Below are positions 51,542 to 62,032 of a stretch of 64,000 nt of DNA, piece by piece; the stretch's first letter is position 1; each line of letters begins with the position of its first letter. Made by a program: the position numbers and the translations under genes. The stretch comes from Echinococcus granulosus (taxonomy: Eukaryota; Platyhelminthes; Cestoda; Cyclophyllidea; Taeniidae), in the NCBI RefSeq assembly GCF_000524195.1, contig NW_020170575.1, forward strand, positions 42,573-106,572, read 5' to 3'. Under the pieces are notes generated by a model. That model made no database searches, was not told where the DNA came from, and worked only from the letters and a program-made list of their open reading frames with translations.

Positions 51542-52802
51542 GGACTTGGTCAATTTCATCCATTCCAAAGTTGATTCTCTTGTAGCTTCGTCTAGGTCGA
51601 TGACAAGTTTGCCATTACTATCAGTTGTAGTGCTCATTTCTTGCTCAACTAATTCATCGTAACCACAGTTTACGGACTCAAAGCAATGTTTCGCATTGCT
51701 TCGCAAACAGGATGGTGGCGAAGAAGTTACCTGCTTACTTCAGTACTGTTGCGTCTTAAATACGGTTGTGCCAATTGTAAACCTACAAATTCACTCAGGC
51801 TAATCACTCGAAATGCATTCTATTTGCAAATCAACTGCTCACTAAAATAGTGTCTAATTTATGCACCACATTTAGGAATATGAGAGCCATCTTGCATTGA
51901 GGTCATCCATCAATACATGGAAACACATATTCCATACCACTTATTAAATAGTGTGACACTTGCATTGGCTTCAAATACACACAAGCATCGGAAACGACAT
52001 TTCCTACTTTGAAACGAATACTGAGGGAACAGTCATGCTGTAATCCACTCCCTCGGTGCATGCATCAACTAGCCATCACGGCTGGAACATGGCAGACTAC
52101 TTCAATGCCCATGGTTACTACTCATCTCCATTTGACAAATCAGGTAGTCCTCTGAAGGGGATGAAACTCACTGCCTCTAAGCCGTTACATCGTATTGATT
52201 GATGCACCAAACGAACCTGTTCGCTTTTATTGCGTGCCCTTTCCTGTACACACACACACACTCGGAAGAATTGTGCGTGATTCACCACGGCGAAGCGAGA
52301 TGGTGCTTTCGTGTGCATTTGTGTCTCTGTGGTGCGGATGTCAGGTCATCAGGTTTGGAACGACCGACCTCCGTTTAGCAGTGTGTGCAATTGTGCATCC
52401 AACCGAAATCGGTGCTGCTATCACTCAAGATTTGTCCATTTCAGTTAGGCGGAATCCATTCACTTCTCGCTTGCCAATGATGTCTCCACCTTATAAGCGA
52501 AAATCCCCTTCAATCTGTTACCTTGATACTAATTCCAATGCAATTGGAAGTGACTGCATCCTCCTCAAATGGACCGACTCATAGTCATCAGTCCAGTTAT
52601 CCATATCCAACTTGATCTCCAGAGTGGTTTGGATTTCCTCCCTTAGTTGCTTGGCAGAACGAAATATAGCGTGTGAGCTTGTTAGCATGTAACAAAATAT
52701 TTCAACTGGCACTTTGAATTGCCTGGTTGATTGCACTCGTTGCACAACGAGATACCATCTCGTGCCCTAAGCAGGCACCTATTCTTAGACCATCTTTTGC
52801 GC
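47559..52802. other. Intergenic, nothing recognised
   Basis: 5.2 kb with no frame resembling a known family on either strand. Contains a dinucleotide run at 51511-51540 and a shorter alternating CA/TG stretch near 52247-52261 and 49494-49515. Open frames such as 52195-52584 and 51187-51662 are not supported by any motif. Confidence 0.5.
51511..51540. repeat. (GT)15 microsatellite
   Basis: Thirty bases of perfect GT repeat following AATTC. Confidence 0.95.
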
Positions 52803-52902
52803 NNNNNNNNNNNNNNNNNNNNNNNNNNNNNNNNNNNNNNNNNNNNNNNNNNNNNNNNNNNNNNNNNNNNNNNNNNNNNNNNNNNNNNNNNNNNNNNNNN
52901 NN
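52803..52902. other. Assembly gap, 100 N
   Basis: Exactly 100 N, the usual placeholder for a gap of unknown size. The sequence on either side may not be adjacent in the genome. Confidence 0.99.
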
Positions 52903-54135
52903 AACCCAACAAACATATTTCTAAGTAACTTGTTTGAGAATTGATGATCTGAGTGAAGAAGTGGTATTTGTAGCGCTGATGAGACGGTGGCAATAAAACC
53001 AAGCCACCAAGACACATTTACTCTGTGTGAAGGACACAGTTTGTGCTGCGGCCTTATTTTGCATGTCTGGTGAGGCTCAATCATGAAAAAGGTTATAAGT
53101 TATGAGGAAAAGTGACACACTGTCGTACCCAATATCTTGTGAAACTACTGGTTTGTATACAGATGAACGGTGATTAAATCGAGCTACCTGTGTCAATGTC
53201 ACAGTCATCACTCCACTACCAACTAAGTGTAATCTTTGATCAGGAGTCCATTTGATCCTGTTAACTCATGAATGAGCTTCTGCTTGGTCTTCAAGCCACA
53301 AAAGGACCAATCACCAGGCTTGACTAAGGTTACCGCCATTCTGCGTGCGTGTTCTTGGCTAGGCTTACCACAGGATCGTTCCTTGTTCTCGCGCCTCAAC
53401 ACTTATGCACTTGGCAATTCCATTAGCTAACGATATTCGTAGAACATTTACAAGTGCCTAGTTTTCTACTGATTGTTCATATTCATTCTGCAATTGCTAC
53501 CGGTAGTTTGTGTATGTATGTCATAATGATCGCACTCGATCACGGGTACAAATGATTCTCTTGAATAATTGTCTACCATAAATCAGTAATCACATCTTTT
53601 CGAAGATTTATTTTTAACCAAACATAGCTACCAATCACTTTATGATTCGCAAACACTTAACTAGACGCTCTCTCAAACTCCCGTAAATGGATACATCTGA
53701 ATTTGTCCTTCTAATATGCCAAATGTAGCTCCCTAACCCTTCTGCTATCAACAAACACAAATATGCGACTGTCCCATTTTTTCACCTGTATACGTGGGCC
53801 AGATATATATGATTCATTTGCTAAGATGGACATGAACTGGATTCGAAAAAAGACCAAAGTAATGACTATGGTTTCCCTTGTGGGAAAGAAAAAAGGATAG
53901 GGCATGAGGGTAGATTTCTCTCATAGACTTGTTAATGCCTTCCCAAAAAAGGCAAAACTCAGATAAATGAAAAAAATTCACTAGTTTATGCTATCCATAC
54001 TTTCATCCAAACAATCAAATCGGTAAAATGAATAGTAGGCATAACGAAATTTTGAGAATAAAGGTAGATACTAAAATTATTATGTGCGGCCTTGAATAAA
54101 CTTTCTTTGTCAGCTTCATCGACATCACATCCTTA

Positions 54136-54915
54136 TTAAAAGTTCTTCTCCTTGTCGACACTGGCATTCTCAGCCTCATCATTTTCATTCCCGCTTTTGT
54201 TCTCGTTATTATCGTCAGCATTATCACTGCTGATATTATCCTTAACAATGGTACCTTCCAAATCCTCCATGTTTTCCTGGTCTTCTTCAACATCCTCTTT
54301 GTCATCTTCATCGTCGTCTTCGATATTATCAAAATCGATGTCATCATAAATATCATGTCCTTCCCCATCCTTCACTTCCTTATTATCCTCGTTAAAAGCC
54401 GATTTTCTCTTTGGATCATAATACCCATTGTCAACTTCATTTGCTTCATAATCAAGCTCTTCGCTATCATCATCGTCCCGTAAAACACCATTGCAACCAT
54501 AAAAAACATCAGCACATTTACTTCGTTTTCCATGGATTGAAACATACTGTTGTAAAATGCGGATTTTTTTGTCTTCGCTAACGTCACTACTACCTTCTTT
54601 CTTTGACCCATCATCAAAATCACTCTCTTCAATGAATTCGTCCACTTTCTCATTATGCGTTGGGTTCAGAGTTTTGTTTGCTGACTCGACTGCAACGGCG
54701 CTAATGGGGTCAGGTAGTTCCTCTTTCCCCACCTCTTCCCCCTCCTTTTTAGCATCTTTTAGCGAGGCCGACTTAATCGTTGTGCCGATCTTTGATTTCA
54801 TGTAAATAGTTGAAGCGTTTGAGAAAAACTTTGGTCCGGCAATGGTTCTACTCTCCACGTTTAGGAAAGCAAGGTTTAAAAGCGCTGCGAGAATGAGGAC
54901 AGAACGAGCTGCCAT
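54136..54915 (-). CDS. Secreted acidic protein with prohormone-like cleavage sites (unit 1)
   Basis: Single open frame, 259 residues from the Met at 54915 (MAARSVLILAALLNLAFL..., a good signal peptide). This ATG sits in ACCATGG; a farther ATG at 54966 would add 17 residues, but a TATATA on the same strand at 54971-54977 puts the likely start of transcription between the two. After the signal peptide there are only two cysteines, at 134 and 141 (C-x6-C). Just before them lies KK-IRILQQYVSIH-GKR (116-131): a dibasic site, an 11-residue peptide, and Gly-Lys-Arg, the standard signal for cleavage plus C-terminal amidation. The last 110 residues are dominated by Asp, Glu and Asn; five N-x-S/T sites. 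Family not recognised. It could be a neuropeptide precursor or an acidic, calcium-binding secreted or matrix protein. Confidence 0.7.
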   Translation of the reverse strand: MAARSVLILAALLNLAFLNVESRTIAGPKFFSNASTIYMKSKIGTTIKSASLKDAKKEGEEVGKEELPDPISAVAVESANKTLNPTHNEKVDEFIEESDFDDGSKKEGSSDVSEDKKIRILQQYVSIHGKRSKCADVFYGCNGVLRDDDDSEELDYEANEVDNGYYDPKRKSAFNEDNKEVKDGEGHDIYDDIDFDNIEDDDEDDKEDVEEDQENMEDLEGTIVKDNISSDNADDNNENKSGNENDEAENASVDKEKNF

Positions 54916-54970
54916 GGTAGGAAAGAAAGTCACAATGAAAGCTAAGGGGCCAAAAGGAAGCTGCAAGACC

Positions 54971-54977
54971 TATATAA
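54971..54977 (-). promoter_or_regulatory. TATA-like box of the secreted-protein gene (unit 1)
   Basis: Minus strand reads TTATATAGG about 56 bases before the favoured ATG. An ATTGG (inverted CCAAT) stands about 25 bases further upstream. The same site in unit 2 is 60455-60461. Confidence 0.45.
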
Positions 54978-55935
54978 AGTTTATGGCCTTAGCCGAGGTC
55001 CAATCAGGTTCGCATTGAGCAGTCAGTGTGCTTAGCCCACATGTGTACATGCAGAGCGGCTTAGAGAGGCACTGAAACTTATCGTGAGTTAGACGAAGAG
55101 AGACAAAGTGCTGAGAAATTGGTGTCATTTTGATGTGGAAATAATGAAACTTTGTATAACTTTGATGTTAAATTTTCAAGAGGTGAAAAACGGAATACGT
55201 TCATTAGTAAGAGATTATAACACGTGTGAAACATTCGATTCTCTTTAAAGAATGTTTCATCTAGGATCCCCTCTGTCATAATATCGTTCAACTAGCGACA
55301 TTCCCATCGGAATGGAGGTGGTGGAATCTCTTTCGAATACACTGTGGCTTTGTAAAATAAGTGTCACCTTGAAGGATAAAGTGTATTTGAAATGAGAGTT
55401 CAGTAGGAAAGTCCAACACTTTTAAGAAGGCATTTTGGCGTGAAAGCAAATGCTGAGCATTATGACAATACAAGTGGGGGTCGGATTAAATCAGAACTTT
55501 TGATTTTACAAAGAAAGGCGCATATTTTAAAAGAATAGTACTACATTTATTTGTAGACCCAGGCCTTTGACATGATTATGCGCTTATTTTAGCCTTTTGC
55601 TAATATCGTCGAGACGTCTTTAGTCTGGAAAGTTTTGCCATTGCAACTTGATCGTCCTGACACAGTCTTTCTGGGTTAGGGCTCAGCACGCTCCAGCAGA
55701 AAGATTATTTTTTAGGTCTACGAAGTACCTATTTGATGGTGTTTCATTCGAGACCAAAAGTTACAATAAATAGCGTAAGATGGGGCCAGAAAGTTACCAA
55801 GAAGCAAACATTAATGATGGGAATGTTTGATTTATGTAAATTCATACCGTCAAACAAACCACAATCCTTTGTTTATTTGCGCTGCTGTTGACGAATTTCG
55901 GTATTTTTTAGGGAGCTTTATTTACTCTTACTGCA

Positions 55936-55944
55936 TATATAAGG
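55936..55944 (+). promoter_or_regulatory. TATA box of a plus-strand gene (unit 1)
   Basis: TATATAAGG, a near-consensus TATA box, followed after about 30 bases by a pyrimidine-rich start region (CTTTCCTTCACTATCC) and ATGs at 55994 and 56040. Repeated in unit 2 at 61420-61428. Confidence 0.5.
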
Positions 55945-56039
55945 AATATTTCAAAATCTGGGCCTAACTTTCCTTCACTATCCTCATCAAAACATGGGAA
56001 ACATTCAAATGCTATCTCAGAATGCGCTAATAGAAAACA

Positions 56040-56548
56040 ATGTCTCTAAGTAGTTACCACAACTACAAACTACTCACAGTAGCTATCGCCAACTTTCTTG
56101 GTGTTTTCTTGTCCATTTTTCAATATTTTACTTTCTTGACTGAAAGATTGACCACCCGTCTGGCTAACTACGACAGAGAGAGAATAAACGTGGTTAGCTA
56201 CTTGAGTCGGTTGCTGTTCTGTTCCGTGTTCTGTCCACGTCTTCCGCCTGAGCTGGCAGTACAGAATAATTACCGCCGAAACATATAAGATCGCACAAAT
56301 AATGTGTCTACTGCAAATGTCGTTTTGGCTACAAAATTCCTTGTAATTTATGACGAAATTTAGTAATTACAGGGGATTGGTACTATGACGCAGAAAGGCC
56401 AAAGAATCAATATGCAAGAACCATTCCATTTCAAAGAAAACCTTCATTAAACCTTCAAGGCTATCATTTGTCTGTATTCCACGCCTATCCATTCCAAAAC
56501 GCTATTGACGATCTACTGTTAAGAAAACGATCCGACCAATTTAATTAA
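56040..56548 (+). CDS. Probable small two-exon gene, product unknown (unit 1)
   Basis: The terminal exon is the best supported part: 56373-56548, after acceptor TAGTAATTACAG, reading DWYYDAERPKNQYARTIPFQ and on for 57 residues to TAA, with RKR near the end. AATAAA follows 46 nt after the stop. The first exon probably begins at ATG 56040, whose frame (82 codons) has a hydrophobic N-terminal stretch (LLTVAIANFLGVFLSIF) that could be a signal peptide. The junction is not clear: the terminal exon needs a phase 1 donor, and the candidates in frame (after 56049, 56157 or 56204) are all weak, each making Arg at the joint. Not recognised. It is divergent from the secreted-protein gene with about 1 kb between. 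Confidence 0.4.
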
Positions 56549-56593
56549 AAGAGCAAGTTTTGATTATTTACTTTGGTTTATTCTTAAAATACA

Positions 56594-56599
56594 AATAAA
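56594..56599 (+). terminator. Polyadenylation signal (unit 1)
   Basis: AATAAA 46 nt downstream of the stop of the plus-strand terminal exon. Same site in unit 2 at 62078-62083. Confidence 0.5.
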
Positions 56600-57027
56600 A
56601 AGTTTAGTTTTTGGACTTTTCACAGATAATAACTTCAAATTTCTCCTAGAATAGCGAAAATCTGCTAACATTTGCAAGTCTACAGCAACACAAATCACAC
56701 CCTTACCCCAAAAGCCCTCTAATTAATGTTAAAATAGAGCTATTTGCAGAATTGATTTTCAAAATACGTAAGAGGACAAAGGGATAAATTAAAACTACTA
56801 AAAAATGCCTGAAAACATCATATTCTTACTAATTGAGCGTTAAATGTAAGATGCACAAATAAGTTCCTGTAAAACACAAAAAGTTAAACGGTGGAAGAAA
56901 ACTTCTTGAATTGCTTTATTTATTGAAAATTGAGCACCATGATCTGTTAATCTTTTCTAACGAGATACTAACCAGGCGCATAATTGTAAAAGGCTTGCTT
57001 CTGGATGCAAACATCCTGGCTCTGCCC

Positions 57028-57157
57028 ACCTCCCGTTCTCTCTTCCCCCTTCCATTCCCAACGCTCTTCTATCACTTCCTCCTCCATCTCCCATTGATCT
57101 CTTCTCTCCTCTGCTCTCTTCTGCTCTATTTTACTTTATTCTTCTCCGTTCTACTTG
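57028..57157 (+). repeat. Long polypyrimidine tract (unit 1)
   Basis: About 130 bases consisting largely of C and T on the plus strand (TCTCTTCCCCCTTCC, TCTTCTCTCCTCTGCTC and similar). Immediately after it, 57181-57312, is a 43-codon frame with an acidic segment (NEDENGDEEGKH). The tract could be a strong splice acceptor region for that frame (CCAG at 57189-57192), or only low-complexity DNA. Same in unit 2 at 62512-62641. Confidence 0.5.
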
Positions 57158-59619
57158 GCATGGGATAATATGACTATCTAATGCCAATGCCAGGAAGTGG
57201 GATGCACTACTTAAGGAAGTATGAGAAAGTTACTTCGAATGAAGACGAAAATGGGGATGAGGAAGGCAAGCATGTAATTTCTCTCATCCCGACTAAAGTC
57301 AAAATCTTCTAAGGGGTAAGTTTCTCGGTGGGTGAAGTGCGATATGTTAAATTGCGTTGCGATTGGCTGCGCCGCATAGGGTTACAGGTCCTGGTACCGG
57401 GCTGCATTACCTTGTTGCAGTAAAAAGAGGATCGTCCTCTAACTATTTCAATAGTCCTGACTGTTCCTTAAGATCATGAAGAAGGAATATTGTTAATGCA
57501 TTGAAACAATACTGACTCGAATCGAGAAGATGGATCTCAACCTCAATTGATGTTTGGCCTTCGGGAAGCAAATAATTCCTAATAGAGGAATGAGTCGCTA
57601 TTCTACAAGCATACGGGAAAGGGGACGCATGCTTGCGGATATCATTAAGTGCTGTGTGTCCTAGATGTGTGGGGTGGTCAGTGAGTCAATAAATTACTCA
57701 GGAGCATCCAATGCCATGTTCTTTCACTTAACCATTTCTCATCGCAAGTAAATCTGGTGGTCATTATTAGTGCAAAGTGAACTACACACTTTTGTAAAGT
57801 ACGTAAAAAATGGCTGCCATCTTTTAAAACGAACCAGGTAGTCGAGATTTGTTGACTTATTTTCCATCACGACTTTTGTAGTTGACGTGATTGATACCCA
57901 AACCAGCCGTTGCATGCCACTAGAGACACGTATTTTTCAGAATGAAGGACAGTGAGTCTTCCAGAGTGTAAAACATCTCTTGGAGACTCATCACTAGAAC
58001 AAAATGAGCCATTGAAATCGGAGTACAAAGCACCACATGTGATCAAATGGTCTATGTGAATCAACTAATCTTGGTTAGTTCAATATTACCGTACAACTAG
58101 ATTTGACATGAACCTTCCGTATCTTTGTAAATTGGTTAAATCAGCCTCACAAAGCAGACAGGCTCGTGCTCTGCTTTTCAAGTTCAGCTAGAATAGTGTG
58201 AAAGTTTTGAATTAACGAAAAGGCAGAAAACACAGTAAAGAATGAGGTGAAGTAAGACCCACATCTATATGTTTAAAAAGTCTCTAAAAGCCATTGAATC
58301 ATTTCAGGCACATCCGCTTTAAACGACAAGTAAAAACAGTGAAAGTTTTTAAGTTGTGTCGCACAAGATCACATTAAATTACAACGGAATTTCCTTTTAT
58401 TTTTCACTTCACTTTAGAGTCTGAATTAGGTATTACTATCACCATTTAATATTATCATTCAAAAAACCAATGCAAACAAATTGCAGTTTTAATTTATTGT
58501 GACTATTTGTTGGGTCGACACAGTTTGTGCTGCGGCCTTATTTTGCATGTCTGGTGAGGCTCAATCATGAAAAAGGTTATAAGTTATGAGGAAAAGTGAC
58601 ACACTGTCGTACCCAATATCTTGTGAAACTACTGGTTTGTATACAGATGAACGGTGATTAAATCGAGCTACCTGTGTCAATGTCACAGTCATCACTCCAC
58701 TACCAACTAAGTGTAATCTTTGATCAGGAGTCCATTTGATCCTGTTAACTCATGAATGAGCTTCTGCTTGGTCTTCAAGCCACAAAAGGACCAATCACCA
58801 GGCTTGACTAAGGTTACCGCCATTCTGCGTGCGTGTTCTTGGCTAGGCTTACCACAGGATCGTTCCTTGTTCTCGCGCCTCAACACTTATGCACTTGGCA
58901 ATTCCATTAGCTAACGATATTCGTAGAACATTTACAAGTGCCTAGTTTTCTACTGATTGTTCATATTCATTCTGCAATTGCTACCGGTAGTTTGTGTATG
59001 TATGTCATAATGATCGCACTCGATCACGGGTACAAATGATTCTCTTGAATAATTGTCTACCATAAATCAGTAATCACATCTTTTCGAAGATTTATTTTTA
59101 ACCAAACATAGCTACCAATCACTTTATGATTCGCAAACACTTAACTAGACGCTCTCTCAAACTCCCGTAAATGGATACATCTGAATTTGTCCTTCTAATA
59201 TGCCAAATGTAGCTCCCTAACCCTTCTGCTATCAACAAACACAAATATGCGACTGTCCCATTTTTTCACCTGTATACGTGGGCCAGATATATATGATTCA
59301 TTTGCTAAGATGGACATGAACTGGATTCGAAAAAAGACCAAAGTAATGACTATGGTTTCCCTTGTGGGAAAGAAAAAAGGATAGGGCATGAGGGTAGATT
59401 TCTCTCATAGACTTGTTAATGCCTTCCCAAAAAAGGCAAAACTCAGATAAATGAAAAAAATTCACTAGTTTATGCTATCCATACTTTCATCCAAACAATC
59501 AAATCGGTAAAATGAATAGTAGGCATAACGAAATTTTGAGAATAAAGGTAGATACTAAAATTATTATGTGCGGCCTTGAATAAACTTTCTTTGTCAGCTT
59601 CATCGACATCACATCCTTA

Positions 59620-60399
59620 TTAAAAGTTCTTCTCCTTGTCGACACTGGCATTCTCAGCCTCATCATTTTCATTCCCGCTTTTGTTCTCGTTATTATCGTC
59701 AGCATTATCACTGCTGATATTATCCTTAACAATGGTACCTTCCAAATCCTCCATGTTTTCCTGGTCTTCTTCAACATCCTCTTTGTCATCTTCATCGTCG
59801 TCTTCGATATTATCAAAATCGATGTCATCATAAATATCATGTCCTTCCCCATCCTTCACTTCCTTATTATCCTCGTTAAAAGCCGATTTTCTCTTTGGAT
59901 CATAATACCCATTGTCAACTTCATTTGCTTCATAATCAAGCTCTTCGCTATCATCATCGTCCCGTAAAACACCATTGCAACCATAAAAAACATCAGCACA
60001 TTTACTTCGTTTTCCATGGATTGAAACATACTGTTGTAAAATGCGGATTTTTTTGTCTTCGCTAACGTCACTACTACCTTCTTTCTTTGACCCATCATCA
60101 AAATCACTCTCTTCAATGAATTCGTCCACTTTCTCATTATGCGTTGGGTTCAGAGTTTTGTTTGCTGACTCGACTGCAACGGCGCTAATGGGGTCAGGTA
60201 GTTCCTCTTTCCCCACCTCTTCCCCCTCCTTTTTAGCATCTTTTAGCGAGGCCGACTTAATCGTTGTGCCGATCTTTGATTTCATGTAAATAGTTGAAGC
60301 GTTTGAGAAAAACTTTGGTCCGGCAATGGTTCTACTCTCCACGTTTAGGAAAGCAAGGTTTAAAAGCGCTGCGAGAATGAGGACAGAACGAGCTGCCAT
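59620..60399 (-). CDS. Secreted acidic protein with prohormone-like cleavage sites (unit 2)
   Basis: Exact repeat of the gene at 54136-54915, including the signal peptide, the dibasic and GKR sites, the two-cysteine loop and the acidic tail; the alternative upstream ATG is at 60450. Protein translations are identical. If both units are real, the genome has at least two identical copies, which would be expected only for a very recent or homogenised duplication. Confidence 0.7.
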   Translation of the reverse strand: MAARSVLILAALLNLAFLNVESRTIAGPKFFSNASTIYMKSKIGTTIKSASLKDAKKEGEEVGKEELPDPISAVAVESANKTLNPTHNEKVDEFIEESDFDDGSKKEGSSDVSEDKKIRILQQYVSIHGKRSKCADVFYGCNGVLRDDDDSEELDYEANEVDNGYYDPKRKSAFNEDNKEVKDGEGHDIYDDIDFDNIEDDDEDDKEDVEEDQENMEDLEGTIVKDNISSDNADDNNENKSGNENDEAENASVDKEKNF

Positions 60400-61523
60400 G
60401 GTAGGAAAGAAAGTCACAATGAAAGCTAAGGGGCCAAAAGGAAGCTGCAAGACCTATATAAAGTTTATGGCCTTAGCCGAGGTCCAATCAGGTTCGCATT
60501 GAGCAGTCAGTGTGCTTAGCCCACATGTGTACATGCAGAGCGGCTTAGAGAGGCACTGAAACTTATCGTGAGTTAGACGAAGAGAGACAAAGTGCTGAGA
60601 AATTGGTGTCATTTTGATGTGGAAATAATGAAACTTTGTATAACTTTGATGTTAAATTTTCAAGAGGTGAAAAACGGAATACGTTCATTAGTAAGAGATT
60701 ATAACACGTGTGAAACATTCGATTCTCTTTAAAGAATGTTTCATCTAGGATCCCCTCTGTCATAATATCGTTCAACTAGCGACATTCCCATCGGAATGGA
60801 GGTGGTGGAATCTCTTTCGAATACACTGTGGCTTTGTAAAATAAGTGTCACCTTGAAGGATAAAGTGTATTTGAAATGAGAGTTCAGTAGGAAAGTCCAA
60901 CACTTTTAAGAAGGCATTTTGGCGTGAAAGCAAATGCTGAGCATTATGACAATACAAGTGGGGGTCGGATTAAATCAGAACTTTTGATTTTACAAAGAAA
61001 GGCGCATATTTTAAAAGAATAGTACTACATTTATTTGTAGACCCAGGCCTTTGACATGATTATGCGCTTATTTTAGCCTTTTGCTAATATCGTCGAGACG
61101 TCTTTAGTCTGGAAAGTTTTGCCATTGCAACTTGATCGTCCTGACACAGTCTTTCTGGGTTAGGGCTCAGCACGCTCCAGCAGAAAGATTATTTTTTAGG
61201 TCTACGAAGTACCTATTTGATGGTGTTTCATTCGAGACCAAAAGTTACAATAAATAGCGTAAGATGGGGCCAGAAAGTTACCAAGAAGCAAACATTAATG
61301 ATGGGAATGTTTGATTTATGTAAATTCATACCGTCAAACAAACCACAATCCTTTGTTTATTTGCGCTGCTGTTGACGAATTTCGGTATTTTTTAGGGAGC
61401 TTTATTTACTCTTACTGCATATATAAGGAATATTTCAAAATCTGGGCCTAACTTTCCTTCACTATCCTCATCAAAACATGGGAAACATTCAAATGCTATC
61501 TCAGAATGCGCTAATAGAAAACA

Positions 61524-62032
61524 ATGTCTCTAAGTAGTTACCACAACTACAAACTACTCACAGTAGCTATCGCCAACTTTCTTGGTGTTTTCTTGTCCAT
61601 TTTTCAATATTTTACTTTCTTGACTGAAAGATTGACCACCCGTCTGGCTAACTACGACAGAGAGAGAATAAACGTGGTTAGCTACTTGAGTCGGTTGCTG
61701 TTCTGTTCCGTGTTCTGTCCACGTCTTCCGCCTGAGCTGGCAGTACAGAATAATTACCGCCGAAACATATAAGATCGCACAAATAATGTGTCTACTGCAA
61801 ATGTCGTTTTGGCTACAAAATTCCTTGTAATTTATGACGAAATTTAGTAATTACAGGGGATTGGTACTATGACGCAGAAAGGCCAAAGAATCAATATGCA
61901 AGAACCATTCCATTTCAAAGAAAACCTTCATTAAACCTTCAAGGCTATCATTTGTCTGTATTCCACGCCTATCCATTCCAAAACGCTATTGACGATCTAC
62001 TGTTAAGAAAACGATCCGACCAATTTAATTAA
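61524..62032 (+). CDS. Probable small two-exon gene, product unknown (unit 2)
   Basis: Exact repeat of 56040-56548: hydrophobic N-terminal frame from 61524, terminal exon 61857-62032, TATA box at 61420-61428 and AATAAA at 62078-62083. The same uncertainty applies to the splice donor. Confidence 0.4.

Larger units (their letters stand above)
53033..58516. repeat. 5484-bp direct duplication, unit 1
   Basis: Identical, in every stretch I compared, to 58517-64000 at a constant offset of 5484; all long open frames recur with unchanged translation. The first base pair that differs is at 53032 (G) versus 58516 (C), so the left edge is at GACACAGTTTGTG. Each unit carries one secreted-protein gene and one probable small divergent gene. 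Confidence 0.97.

Noticed and set aside
51449..51706. Minus-strand frame containing a Thr-His run
   Set aside because: The run is just the translated (GT)15 microsatellite.
54152..54349. Ser-rich plus-strand frames opposite the acidic secreted protein
   Set aside because: They are antisense shadows of the Asp/Glu codon runs.
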